Shown piece by piece: positions 17,849-26,386 of a stretch of 64,000 bases of DNA. The translations under genes and the position numbers were made by a program. The notes beneath the pieces are model-generated. The model searched no databases, was not told the origin of the DNA, and worked only from the letters and a program-made list of their open reading frames with translations. How positions within the stretch are numbered: the stretch's first letter is position 1; every line of letters starts with the position of its first letter. Origin of the DNA: Pseudomonas sp. LRP2-20 (GTDB lineage: Bacteria; Pseudomonadota; Gammaproteobacteria; Pseudomonadales; Pseudomonadaceae); contig NZ_AP025944.1 in assembly GCF_024349685.1 (NCBI RefSeq), forward strand, positions 5,349,001-5,413,000. Reading direction: 5' to 3'.

Positions 17849-18328
17849 TTAGTGCTTGAGCAACAGCGCGCCCTCGATGGGCACATAACGGGTGGCGGCA
17901 CGAATCAGCGACAACGCGGTCAGCCCAGGGACGCCATAGACCACCGCCTCGGTGCCGTGGCGCTGGATCACCCGCTCCAGCAGCAGGTCGAAGTCACCGT
18001 CACCGGAGGCCAGCACCACCTGGTCGACCCGGCTGGCGGCATCGATCACATCAAGGGTGATGCCCACGTCCCAGTCGCCCTTGGCCGAACCGTCGCTGCG
18101 CTGGATGAACGGTTTGAGGCGCACGTCAAAACCCAGGTTGCGCAGGATCTGCTGAAACTGCTGCTGCTTGCTGTCACCACGGTCGATGGCATAGGCAACG
18201 GCCTCGACGATCTCGCCTTCGCGGCTGACGTCCTTCCACAGTGCGGTGTAGTTGAAGTGGCAACCGTAGGCCTGGCGCACCGTGTAGTAGAGGTTCTGCA
18301 CATCGGCGAACAGCGCGATCTTTTTCAC
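17849..18328 (-). CDS. NYN-domain (LabA/DUF88-like) PIN-type nuclease candidate
   Basis: 159 residues from a GTG at 18328. Acidic residues of the PIN-like NYN fold are visible: IALFADVQNLYYTV (first Asp), RGDSKQQQF, DVGITLDVIDAA, and VVLASGDGDFDLLLERVIQRHG (C-terminal Asp cluster). NYN proteins are predicted or proven RNases. An upstream in-frame ATG exists, but its codons are a translated REP element, so the GTG is preferred. It lies upstream of a DEDDh exonuclease in one operon, hinting at RNA processing. Confidence 0.85.
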   Translation of the reverse strand: MKKIALFADVQNLYYTVRQAYGCHFNYTALWKDVSREGEIVEAVAYAIDRGDSKQQQFQQILRNLGFDVRLKPFIQRSDGSAKGDWDVGITLDVIDAASRVDQVVLASGDGDFDLLLERVIQRHGTEAVVYGVPGLTALSLIRAATRYVPIEGALLLKH

Positions 18329-18352
18329 CTGGGAACCCCATGGTCTGGAAGA

Positions 18353-18434
18353 ATTCGCGGGCAAGCCCGCTCCCACAGGGTACGTGCAACCTTCAGGTTT
18401 GCACTGTGGGAGCGGGCTTGCCCGCGAAAGGGGC
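18353..18434. repeat. REP pair (BIME)
   Basis: Inverted units TTCGCGGGCAAGCCCGCTCC and GAGCGGGCTTGCCCGCGAA, about 25 bases upstream of the NYN gene start; the promoter of that operon must lie in or beyond it. Confidence 0.9.
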
Positions 18435-18475
18435 GCAAGGCGCCCCCCGGAAATGCCAGCAGTATGCCAGACCGG

Positions 18476-19240
18476 TCAGACGAACGTATCGTCATCCGAG
18501 AAGAAGCCACCGTCATCGCTACCGTAGTCGGTATCGGCCCAGCCGCCCTGGTCGTTGCCCCAGCCGCCGTTGTCGGCTACCTGCTGCTGCCCGCCCTGGT
18601 CATTCCAGCCGCCGCTGTCACTGGCCGGTGCCGGCTCTTCCTTGATTACCTCGACCACTTCCTCAGGTTGCGAGTGGTGGTTGAACAGGCTGCTGATGCC
18701 TTGCGCCAGCAACACGCCACCGGCAACCCCCGCAGCGGTCTGCATCGCACCACCGAGGAAGCTGCTGGCACCACTGCGCGCCGGCGCGGCGCCAAAACCG
18801 GCTTGCGGTTGTGCTTGCATTTGCGGCTGCGGCTGCGGCTGGGAAAAGCCCGGTGCACTCGGCTCGCGCCAGCCACCGCCCGACGCTACCGGCGTGCTGG
18901 CGCGCTGCGGCTGAACCGGCTCTGGGTTGCGTGCGCCAGCACCAAAGATGCTGGAGAGGAACCCACCCCCGCCGTTACCGCTGCTGGCACGGGTTGCCTC
19001 AAGCTGGGCCCGGGCTTGCTTCAACTCCGCCTCCAGCTGCTTGTTCTGTTCGTCCAGGCGCTTGATCGCAGCTTCCTGAACCAGGATCGCCTGGGCCATG
19101 TAGTAAGGCGCCGCCGGCTGCTGGCGGACATGCTCCTCGATCCGTGCCTGCGCCTGCACATCACGCGGCTGGCTCGGGTCTTCGGCTTGCTTGATGCGGC
19201 CGAACAGGCCGTCGATCAGGTTTTGTTCATCAGTGTTCAT
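18476..19240 (-). CDS. DUF2076 family protein (periplasmic ligand-binding sensor-like)
   Basis: 254 residues with no signal peptide. The N-terminus MNTDEQNLIDGLFGRIKQAE is typical of DUF2076. Then comes a coiled coil (about 45-85, EAAIKRLDEQNKQLEAELKQ), a Gly/Pro/Gln-rich linker with many PQPQ repeats, a Gly-rich hydrophobic segment (FLGGAMQTAAGVAGGVLLAQ), and an acidic C-terminus rich in Gly, Asp and Trp. Architecture resembles proteins that associate with membranes or metal; no enzyme motif is seen. Function unknown. Monocistronic. Confidence 0.85.
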   Translation of the reverse strand: MNTDEQNLIDGLFGRIKQAEDPSQPRDVQAQARIEEHVRQQPAAPYYMAQAILVQEAAIKRLDEQNKQLEAELKQARAQLEATRASSGNGGGGFLSSIFGAGARNPEPVQPQRASTPVASGGGWREPSAPGFSQPQPQPQMQAQPQAGFGAAPARSGASSFLGGAMQTAAGVAGGVLLAQGISSLFNHHSQPEEVVEVIKEEPAPASDSGGWNDQGGQQQVADNGGWGNDQGGWADTDYGSDDGGFFSDDDTFV

Positions 19241-19395
19241 TGGGCTACCTCATGGGCTAGCAGGACATCGGACACGGCAAAGATGGGGCGCACGGGCTGC
19301 GGATTCAATCACTGCGCAGGTGAAACTTTTTTCAGCAAGTAACTGCTCTGGGCTAAAGTTAGGCCCCTGTTTTTACTGCCATGCGATGTTGACTG

Positions 19396-20052
19396 ATGAA
19401 TCCGCTGAGCGTTCTGCGCGACTCCCTGTACTTCTTCCGCCGCCACCTGGCCAGCATCATCCCGCTGTGCCTGCCACTGGTGGTGCTCGAAGCCCTCACG
19501 ACCCAGCTGCTGTACCGGCAACTGGGCGACGAGGCCTCTCCCGCTTACGGAATGCTGATCAGCCTGTTGTTCTACCCGCTGTACAGCGCGGCGCTGATCC
19601 TCTACCTGGATACCCGCAGCAACGGCCAGGAGATCCCCAAGCGCGACCTGTTCGCTCGCGCCGTGCAGCTATGGCCGCAACTGGCCCTGCTGATCATGAT
19701 CAGCTCGCTGCTGATCATGGCCGGCCTTGCCCTGTTGGTCTTCCCTGGCGTGTGGATCATGATCAACCTGGTGTTCGCCGAGTACTTGCTGGTGTTGCGC
19801 GGCCTGCCGGTGGTGCAGTCGATGCGCGAAAGCGCACGCATGACCACCGGGCACTTCCTGCGCATCATGATCTGCGTGCTGGGAGTACTGGCACCGATCT
19901 GGCTGATCGACGGGCTGTTGCTGATGGCTTTCCCCGAACCCGCACCGGGGGTCGAACTGGCCATGGACAGCCTGAGCGGCTTCCTGCAACTGTTCAGCAC
20001 CGTGGTGCTGTATCGCCTGTTCATGCTGCTGGAAGGTGAAGCCGGGGCCTGA
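19396..20052 (+). CDS. YciC-family inner membrane protein
   Basis: 218 residues with about five to six hydrophobic segments and the start MNPLSVLRDSLYFFRRHLAS, resembling the YciC/UPF0259 membrane protein family. A cytoplasmic loop contains LDTRSNGQEIPKRDLFARAV, and a conserved VVQSMRESARMTTGHF precedes the last helices. Function of the family is unknown; envelope maintenance has been suggested for relatives. Stands alone. Confidence 0.8.
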   Translation: MNPLSVLRDSLYFFRRHLASIIPLCLPLVVLEALTTQLLYRQLGDEASPAYGMLISLLFYPLYSAALILYLDTRSNGQEIPKRDLFARAVQLWPQLALLIMISSLLIMAGLALLVFPGVWIMINLVFAEYLLVLRGLPVVQSMRESARMTTGHFLRIMICVLGVLAPIWLIDGLLLMAFPEPAPGVELAMDSLSGFLQLFSTVVLYRLFMLLEGEAGA

Positions 20053-20139
20053 CGCATCTGGGAAAATCTTCGTTCTGCTCGCACGCCCGAGGGTGGCATT
20101 AGGGTAAACAAACCTTCAATGCCATTCGAGGAAAGCGTC

Positions 20140-20634
20140 ATGGACAAGGTGATTCAAGATAAGTATGCCAAGACGTTTCATGCTTCGCTCATGATGCAAT
20201 TCAACAATAACTTAATCACGGTGCGCCTCAGCGAGAGTAAAGAAAAATCCACTTGGGATTTCACCCCCGGAGATGACTGGTTAGTGGTGAAGGCAGGTAC
20301 CATACCGACCGGGATGGAGTTCAGATACATCTCACACACCGAAGATCGCCTGCACTATCACATCCACCTTTCGGGACAACCAGACAAGAAGTTGGGCGTC
20401 AGCCGCAATGGCTACCTGGGCTTTTACCAGATAGCCGAAGTCACCGATTACTGGAAGATCGAACCCTTGTACCTGGACCGTGACAGACTGTTTTGCCACC
20501 TGCGCGACCAGAGTGGAAACAAGGTAAAGGTCATGAACTATGCGCCCAGCTACTGGGGTTACGAACACCCGCCGGCCCCGCTGAACGTCAAGGAAGGTGA
20601 AGTCGCTACCTTCGCGCTTGAGCTGAGTTGCTGA
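20140..20634 (+). CDS. hypothetical protein, first of a tandem pair (164 aa)
   Basis: 164 residues, starting at an ATG with GAGGAAA eight bases upstream. No signal peptide or membrane segment. The middle contains TEDRLHYHIHLSG and KKLGVSRNGYLGFYQ followed by VTDYWKIEPL, shared almost word for word with the next gene. Alternating short beta-like segments and the YLGFY/YWKIEPL pattern suggest a beta-trefoil or other beta-sandwich domain, but this is only a guess. Codon use is AT-richer than its neighbours (AATAATAACTTAATC), which suggests recent transfer. I do not recognise the family. Confidence 0.8.
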   Translation: MDKVIQDKYAKTFHASLMMQFNNNLITVRLSESKEKSTWDFTPGDDWLVVKAGTIPTGMEFRYISHTEDRLHYHIHLSGQPDKKLGVSRNGYLGFYQIAEVTDYWKIEPLYLDRDRLFCHLRDQSGNKVKVMNYAPSYWGYEHPPAPLNVKEGEVATFALELSC

Positions 20635-20814
20635 TGCAAAAGTGGAAGGCACGAAGCGCTGTACGATTAGCCTTGATACTCGGTGATGCAGCGTTGAAGT
20701 TCGCCTCGGAATGCTCATTTACAGCCCGCCTGACGGCTTTATAGGAAGCCATTCAGCCTCCCATCTGGCACAGCCGATCCATACGGTGGAGTTTCAATCA
20801 ATCGGAGACTCCAC
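20635..20814. other. gap between the tandem paralogs
   Basis: 180 bases between the two paralogs. It ends in the ribosome site GGAGACTCCAC before the second gene. No hairpin with a T-run is obvious, so the pair could be one transcript or two. Confidence 0.4.
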
Positions 20815-21309
20815 ATGGACTCGCTAATTCAAGACACTTATGCCAGGTCGTTCAGCGGCCAACTGTATGCAATGGCCTGCCTCGAAGAGGTGCCCCTGCG
20901 GCTAAGCAGCAGCCGCGATAAATGGAGTTGGGGTATCACGCCTCAGGACGACTGGCTCATGGCAGGCGGTGAGCAGAGCTCCATACGCCTGGATTTTGCT
21001 TTCGACTCCCAGACAGAAGACCGACTGCACTACCACATCAGCCTCGCTGGCAATGCGAATCCCCCCAAGAAGCTGGGCTTGAGCCTGAACGGTTACCTGG
21101 GCTTCTACCAGCGCTCGGAAGTGACCGATTACTGGAAGATCGAACCGCTGGAGCTGTCGGAATACGGCCTGGTCTGTTACCTGCGTGATCACCAGGGCTA
21201 CCGGGCGGGAGCCATCCGGGACACCCCGCATTACAACCGCCAGACCCAGTACCTGCTGAACACAAGAGAAGGCGAAACAATCACCTTCCTGCTCAAGCAG
21301 GATAGCTGA
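20815..21309 (+). CDS. hypothetical protein, second of a tandem pair (164 aa)
   Basis: 164 residues, the same length as the gene at 20140 and clearly paralogous: both start MD..IQD.YA..F and share TEDRLHYHI.L.G, KKLG.S.NGYLGFYQ and EVTDYWKIEPL. The N-terminal third and the last 30 residues diverge (KWSWGITPQDDWL vs STWDFTPGDDWL). GC content is closer to the chromosome average than in the first copy. Soluble, no signal. Ends ten bases before the convergent hrpB stop. Function unknown. Confidence 0.82.
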   Translation: MDSLIQDTYARSFSGQLYAMACLEEVPLRLSSSRDKWSWGITPQDDWLMAGGEQSSIRLDFAFDSQTEDRLHYHISLAGNANPPKKLGLSLNGYLGFYQRSEVTDYWKIEPLELSEYGLVCYLRDHQGYRAGAIRDTPHYNRQTQYLLNTREGETITFLLKQDS

Positions 21310-21319
21310 ACACTGTCCC

Positions 21320-23848
21320 TCAGGTGCCGCGCGGCTTGGCCCGTGCGGTAGCCTCAGCCACCAATGGATCATCCGGCCAATAGTGCTTGGGGTACCTGCC
21401 CTTCAGATCCTTCTTCACCTCGGCATAAGTCGTACGCCAGAAGTTGGCAAGATCCTGGGTCACCTGCACCGGCCGCCGAGCGGGTGACAACAGGTGCAAC
21501 TTCACCTGCTGACGACCATTGGCGATGCGCGGGGTGTCGGCCAGGCCGAACAGCTCTTGCAAGCGTACGGCAAGGATTGGCGGGGTCTCGCTGTAGTCCA
21601 GGCGAATGCTCGAGCCGGACGGCACCGCCAGATGCGCCGGTGCCCATTCATCCAGGCGCTGTGGCAATGGCCAGGGCAGCAGATTGCGCAAGATCGATGA
21701 AAGGTCCAGGGCAGCCAAATGGCTCAGCCGCGAGACTTTGCCCAGATAGGGTTGCAGCCAGTCTTCCAGGCTGGCCAACAGGGCCTCATCACCCAGGTCG
21801 GGCCATTCGCTTTGCCCATCCTTGAGCAGATCCAGCTGACGCAACAGAGCCACCCGCGCCTGCCACTGGCGCAGCTCCGGGGTCCAGCTCAGCAGATGCA
21901 AGCCTTTGCGCCGCACCAGGCCAACCAGTGCCTGGGCGCGGGCTTCATCATTCAGGCCGGGCAATGGTTCGCGGCTCAGCACCAGTTCGCCAACCTTGGT
22001 CTGGCGTTCGGCGCGCAACACCTGCTCACGCTCGTCCCAGTCGAGGATATCGACGTGCTCGACCTGCTCAGCCAGCACGTCATCGAGCAGCGCCGGGTCG
22101 AACTCGGCTGCCAGGTAGATGCGCTCTTCCCGTTGCCCTTGCCGGCTGCCCAGGTCGGCGATCACCAGCCACGGGCATTTCATCAATGCATCGACCTCGG
22201 CGAACAAGGCAGCACGGCCGTTGGCCAGGCGATACTCGGCACCGCCCTCACGCCGCTGCTGGGCGACCCGGTCGGGATAGGCCAGCGCCAGCAAGGCGCC
22301 GAGCCAGCGAGGATGATCAGGGTCGGCCACTGCTGCGCCGACCTTGCCGCGCAACAGGCCACGGTATTGGCGAGCGAGTTGCCGGGCCCGCTGCACGCCA
22401 CCCTGGCCGCCCCGGCCGGCCTTGCTCTCGCCGCTGACCAGCGCCAACCGGCTGTGCAGGTCGGCCCCACCACCGCGCTGGATATCACGCTCGCCGAGCA
22501 GCGCCGCGACATCGCAAGCCATGCTGGCCAGGCCAAGTTGCTGACCCCGCAGCAACAGATGGGCAATGCGCGGATGAGCCGGCAATTCAGCCATCATCTG
22601 GCCGTGTTCGCTGAGATGGTCGTGGCTGCCTGGCTTGAACGCGCCTAGCCGCCCCAGCAGGTCCCGGGCCTGGGAAAACGCCGCGGCAGGTGGCTGGTCG
22701 AGCCAGCGCAACTGCCCTGGGGTGACACCCCAGCGCGCCAACTGCAGGGCCAGGCCAGCGAGGTCAGCCTGGAGGATCTCAGCGCTGCCGTGTGCGGCCA
22801 GTTGTTCATGCTGAGCCTCGGACCACAGGCGGTAGCACACCCCCGGTTCCAGACGCCCGGCACGGCCCGCGCGCTGGGTGGCACTGGCGCGGGAAATCCG
22901 CTGGGTGTCGAGGCGGGTCATGCCGCTGCCGGGGTCGAAGCGCGGCACGCGCGCCAGGCCGGCATCGATGACAACGCGCACGCCGTCGATGGTCAGGCTG
23001 GTTTCAGCAATGTTGGTGGCCAGCACCACCTTGCGCAGGCCCTTGGGCGGCGGGTCGATGGCCGCACGCTGGGCATTGAGGTCCAGCTCACCGTGCAGCG
23101 GGCAGAGCAGCACATCGGGGCGCTCGCCCAAGGCGTCCTGCAGGCTTTGGTGCACACGACGGATCTCGGCCTGCCCAGGCAAGAACACCAGCACGCTGCC
23201 GGGTTGTTCGGCCAACGCCAGCAGCACGTTATCCACAACCCGAGGTTCAATGAACTCGCCCGGCTGGAACGGCCGGCCCCAGCGGATATCCACCGGGTGC
23301 ATGCGCCCCTCGCTGCTGACCACCGGCGCGTCGTCGAGCAGCCGCGACAGGCGCTCGCCTTCCAGGGTCGCCGACATCAGCAGTATCTTCAGCGCAGGGT
23401 CGTCACGCAGCAGTTCGCGGCCATTGAGGCTCAGCGCCAGGGCCAGGTCGGCATCCAGGCTGCGCTCATGAAATTCATCGAAGATCAGCAGCCCCACGCC
23501 GTCGAGTGCCGGATCGGCCTGCAACCGGCGGGTGAGAATGCCTTCGGTGACCACTTCGATGCGGGTGTTGGGCCCGACCTTGCTGTCCAGGCGGATGCGG
23601 TAGCCCACGGTTTCACCGACCTTTTCGCCCAGTTCACTGGCCAGGCGCTCGGCCGCCGCGCGCGCAGCCAGGCGGCGCGGCTCAAGCATGAGGATGGTCT
23701 GCCCGGCCAGCCACGGCTCGTTGAGCAGCGCCAGCGGCACGCGGGTGGTCTTGCCCGCACCGGGAGGTGCTTCGAGCACGGCTTCGTCACGGTTTTCCAG
23801 GGCTTGACGCAAGGCGGGCAAGACAGCATCGATCGGTAAAGAATTCAT
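21320..23848 (-). CDS. hrpB: ATP-dependent RNA helicase HrpB (DEAH-type)
   Basis: 842 residues, normal for HrpB. Walker A is LEAPPGAGKTTRVPLALL at the N-terminus, followed by IFDEFHERSLDADLAL (DEAH-like box DEFH), LMSATLEGERLSRLL (motif III) and QRAGRAGRLEPGVCYRLW (motif VI). The long C-terminal HrpB domain is present (WPLPQRLDEWAPAHLAVPSG). A processive 3'-5' helicase-like protein with unclear RNA target. It is divergent from the lipoprotein gene at 23964. Confidence 0.93.
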   Translation of the reverse strand: MNSLPIDAVLPALRQALENRDEAVLEAPPGAGKTTRVPLALLNEPWLAGQTILMLEPRRLAARAAAERLASELGEKVGETVGYRIRLDSKVGPNTRIEVVTEGILTRRLQADPALDGVGLLIFDEFHERSLDADLALALSLNGRELLRDDPALKILLMSATLEGERLSRLLDDAPVVSSEGRMHPVDIRWGRPFQPGEFIEPRVVDNVLLALAEQPGSVLVFLPGQAEIRRVHQSLQDALGERPDVLLCPLHGELDLNAQRAAIDPPPKGLRKVVLATNIAETSLTIDGVRVVIDAGLARVPRFDPGSGMTRLDTQRISRASATQRAGRAGRLEPGVCYRLWSEAQHEQLAAHGSAEILQADLAGLALQLARWGVTPGQLRWLDQPPAAAFSQARDLLGRLGAFKPGSHDHLSEHGQMMAELPAHPRIAHLLLRGQQLGLASMACDVAALLGERDIQRGGGADLHSRLALVSGESKAGRGGQGGVQRARQLARQYRGLLRGKVGAAVADPDHPRWLGALLALAYPDRVAQQRREGGAEYRLANGRAALFAEVDALMKCPWLVIADLGSRQGQREERIYLAAEFDPALLDDVLAEQVEHVDILDWDEREQVLRAERQTKVGELVLSREPLPGLNDEARAQALVGLVRRKGLHLLSWTPELRQWQARVALLRQLDLLKDGQSEWPDLGDEALLASLEDWLQPYLGKVSRLSHLAALDLSSILRNLLPWPLPQRLDEWAPAHLAVPSGSSIRLDYSETPPILAVRLQELFGLADTPRIANGRQQVKLHLLSPARRPVQVTQDLANFWRTTYAEVKKDLKGRYPKHYWPDDPLVAEATARAKPRGT

Positions 23849-23963
23849 GGTGGTCCTCGAACAGTCTCGCGAGTATAACGGCGAACCCAGCCTGCTCTAT
23901 CATGGTCTTAGCTTCAGGTGCTGGCGCTTCGCTTGCCCTGCTGAAAACTTTTCGGAGATTTAC

Positions 23964-24383
23964 ATGCGCATCCCATCCCGCGTCATTGGTGGCGCCCTGA
24001 TCGTCACCCTGCTGACCCAGTTGACGGCCTGCGGTACCATTTTCTATCCAGAGCGCCGTGGCCAGATCGGCGGCAAGATCGACCCCGTGGTTGCCGCGAT
24101 GGACGCCATCGGCATCCTGTTCTACGTGATCCCGGGCCTGATCGCCTTCGGCATCGACTTCGCCACGGGCGCCATCTATTACAAAGGCGGGCACACTGCC
24201 CAAATCGACCCGGTAAAACTGCGTGACGCCGTCAGCCCGGACGGCAAGGTCGACAACCTCAAGCTGCAGGCCATTCTCGAAAGCGAACTGGGCCAGCGCC
24301 TGCCGCTGGATGATCCACGGCTGATCCAGCACCGCGGCAGCGTCGAGCAGTTGGCGGCCTTGGGCCTGGTACCTGCGGCCTGA
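23964..24383 (+). CDS. small lipoprotein, conserved hypothetical
   Basis: 139 residues. Signal peptide with lipobox: hydrophobic VIGGALIVTLLTQLTAC, the Cys at about residue 21 becoming the lipidated N-terminus. The mature part has a conserved GQIGGKIDPVVAAMDAIGIL, then a hydrophobic stretch ending YVIPGLIAFGIDFATGAIYY. The start is the ATG at 23964 after GGAG. Homologs occur throughout Pseudomonas with no known role. The gene lies 25 bases upstream of a cation efflux gene, so they may be an operon. Confidence 0.82.
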   Translation: MRIPSRVIGGALIVTLLTQLTACGTIFYPERRGQIGGKIDPVVAAMDAIGILFYVIPGLIAFGIDFATGAIYYKGGHTAQIDPVKLRDAVSPDGKVDNLKLQAILESELGQRLPLDDPRLIQHRGSVEQLAALGLVPAA

Positions 24384-24408
24384 TCTTCACAAGGACATCA
24401 CCCTGGGC

Positions 24409-25278
24409 ATGATTACCCCGGCCGAACACCAGCGCTTACTTCGCCTGGCCACCCGCGCATCACTGGCGGTGGCCAGCATTCTGGTCCTGAGCAAGGCCGT
24501 GGCCTGGTGGCTCAGCGGCTCGGTCAGCCTGCTGGCCGGGCTGACCGACTCGGCACTGGATGCCGTCGCCTCGTTTCTCAACTTGCTTGCCGTGCACTAC
24601 GCCCTGCGCCCGGCCGATGACGATCATCGTTTCGGCCACGGCAAGGCCGAGGCTCTGGCCGGCATGGCCCAGGCACTGTTTATCGGGGTGAGCGCTGTGT
24701 TGATCGGGGTACAGGCTGTCGAACGCCTGCGAGCACCAGAGCCGCTGGGCGACACGGCCATCGGCATCGCCGTGATGCTGCTGTCGCTGGCGCTGACCGT
24801 CGCCTTGCTGGCATTGCAGCGCAAGGTCATTCGCCTGACCGGTTCCACGGCCGTGCGCGCCGATTCACTGCATTACCGCTCCGACCTGTTGCTCAACGGC
24901 AGCATCCTGCTCGCCCTGCTGCTGGCGCGCGTTGGCTGGCCGCAGCTGGATGCGCTGTTCGGCCTCGGCATCGCGTTCTACATCCTCTGGAGTGCGCTGC
25001 AAATTGCCCGCGAAAGCACGGCGATTCTCATGGACAAGGAATTGCCCGGCGACATCGGCGAAGGGATGGCCGAACTGGTCCTGGGCATTCCCGGTGTGAA
25101 AGGCGTGCACGACCTGCGCACGCGCGTGTCGGGCAACCAGTGGTTCGTGCAACTGCACCTTGAGCTGCCGGGGCAGCTGCCGCTGCATGAGGCCCACGAC
25201 TTGTGCGTGCGGGCCTCGGCGGTCATCCGCCAGCGTTATCCACAGGCGGACGTGATGGTGCATGCCGATCCGGTGTGA
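24409..25278 (+). CDS. fieF: cation diffusion facilitator, FieF/YiiP-like
   Basis: 289 residues with six membrane helices. Metal site A is visible as LTDSALDAVASFLN in helix 2 and HYRSDLLLNG in helix 5 (the DxxxD / HxxxD pattern of Zn/Fe YiiP). HRFGHGKAEALAGMAQ is the loop signature. The cytoplasmic C-terminal domain (VKGVHDLRTRVSGNQWFVQL) is the dimerising metal-sensing module. It exports divalent Zn, Fe or Cd in exchange for protons. Metal preference is inferred from YiiP-like site residues. Confidence 0.9.
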   Translation: MITPAEHQRLLRLATRASLAVASILVLSKAVAWWLSGSVSLLAGLTDSALDAVASFLNLLAVHYALRPADDDHRFGHGKAEALAGMAQALFIGVSAVLIGVQAVERLRAPEPLGDTAIGIAVMLLSLALTVALLALQRKVIRLTGSTAVRADSLHYRSDLLLNGSILLALLLARVGWPQLDALFGLGIAFYILWSALQIARESTAILMDKELPGDIGEGMAELVLGIPGVKGVHDLRTRVSGNQWFVQLHLELPGQLPLHEAHDLCVRASAVIRQRYPQADVMVHADPV

Positions 25279-25307
25279 TCTCTACTCAGTTTCTTAGCTG
25301 GCGCGAT

Positions 25308-25427
25308 CCCTGTGGGAGCCGCGCTTGCCGGCGATGGGCTGCGAAGCAGCCCCAGCCATTTATGCAACAACCTTGAAATCCTGGGGCCGCTCCGCGGCCC
25401 ATCGCCGGCAAGCGCGGCTCCCACAAG
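25308..25427. repeat. REP pair, second family
   Basis: Inverted GTGGGAGCCGCGCTTGCCGG and CCGGCAAGCGCGGCTCCCAC units, with inner hairpins GGGCTGCGAAGCAGCCC and GGGGCCGCTCCGCGGCCC, between convergent fieF and the DUF6515 gene. Confidence 0.88.
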
Positions 25428-25448
25428 TACAGTGCATGCCTTGCTGAT

Positions 25449-26279
25449 TCAGTTGACGCTATAGCCTCGGCCACTGAAGCAGGCACTCAGTGCCCGTCGG
25501 TAGTTGCTCGCCACTTCCACGGGTGGCGCATAAGGCGCCGTTGCCGGGTCAAAGCCTGACTGGCTCACCGCCCAACGGTGGCACTGGTAGCGGTCCTGGT
25601 CCTGCTGCTCCTGCCCTTGGCCATACATCGGGTAGGCAATCACGTCGTAGCCGTTGCTGGCCGGGGCTGCCGCTGGCAATGGTGCCGGGGCCATGGCGGG
25701 CGGGTTGACCACGACATACTCCTGGCTGTCGGCCAGGTACTGGTAGTAGGTGTCGGCCACCAGGAAGAACAGTGCGCCGCCCAGCCAGACTTCCCGCGCA
25801 TAGGACGGCAGGTAGTTGACCCGCACGCCGTAGGGCGGTGTCACCACCACGTAGCTGCCACCGTGCGGGCGATACCAGTAGCCCCCGGAATAGAAGTAGT
25901 CGTTGCCGCGGTACGGCACCTTCCAGTAGCGGTCCGGGAAGTGATCGACCGTGTGCCCTGGGCGATACTGCGGTCCGGGGCCCCAGCCATTGCCGTGGCC
26001 ATCCGGGCGCCCCTGCCAGTCGCCGCCGGGCCGTTGCCCTGGGCCGCCGGCTTGCCAGTGCCGGTTGTCACCGTTATGCCGGGGGATATCCTGGTAATAG
26101 CCCTGCCGCGCGGGCTGGGTCTGCTGCACTTCGTCACGCGAGTTGAGCGAGCGGCCGGGGCCACCTTCGTTGCCACGCCCCTCGCCATGCCCCTCGCCCG
26201 GGCCTTCGGCCATGGCCCCGAGACTGATGCTCAAACCCAGCAAACCAACACCTGCCAACTGCCAGATGCGCGACTTCAT
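25449..26279 (-). CDS. DUF6515 family periplasmic/outer surface protein
   Basis: 276 residues from the ATG at 26279. Cleavable signal peptide (LAGVGLLGLSISLGAMA). Then a long Gly/Pro/Arg/Asn-rich low-complexity segment (GHGEGRGNEGG, about 27-115) and a conserved aromatic core with YWKVPYRGNDYFYSGGYWYR, VVVTPPYGVRVNYLPSY and a YYQYLADSQEYVVV stretch. The C-terminal half ends with RRALSACFSGRGYSVN, a pair of Cys (CHRW and SACF) likely forming a disulfide. Function unknown. A longer upstream frame has no support. Confidence 0.85.
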   Translation of the reverse strand: MKSRIWQLAGVGLLGLSISLGAMAEGPGEGHGEGRGNEGGPGRSLNSRDEVQQTQPARQGYYQDIPRHNGDNRHWQAGGPGQRPGGDWQGRPDGHGNGWGPGPQYRPGHTVDHFPDRYWKVPYRGNDYFYSGGYWYRPHGGSYVVVTPPYGVRVNYLPSYAREVWLGGALFFLVADTYYQYLADSQEYVVVNPPAMAPAPLPAAAPASNGYDVIAYPMYGQGQEQQDQDRYQCHRWAVSQSGFDPATAPYAPPVEVASNYRRALSACFSGRGYSVN

Positions 26280-26358
26280 GTTGTTCCTCACGGTAAAGAA
26301 TACGGCATGCCGCCAGTCTACCGCGCTGGCGCCACGGGCAGATGAAATCGCGGCCATG

Positions 26359-26386
26359 AAAAAAGGGAGGCCATTGGCCTCCCTTT
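26359..26386 (-). terminator. strong intrinsic terminator on the minus strand
   Basis: 11-bp perfect stem (AAAGGGAGGCC / GGCCTCCCTTT, three-base loop) followed on the minus strand by a run of six T (positions 26364-26359). No protein gene ends upstream of it on that strand, so it probably ends a non-coding transcript. Confidence 0.85.
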
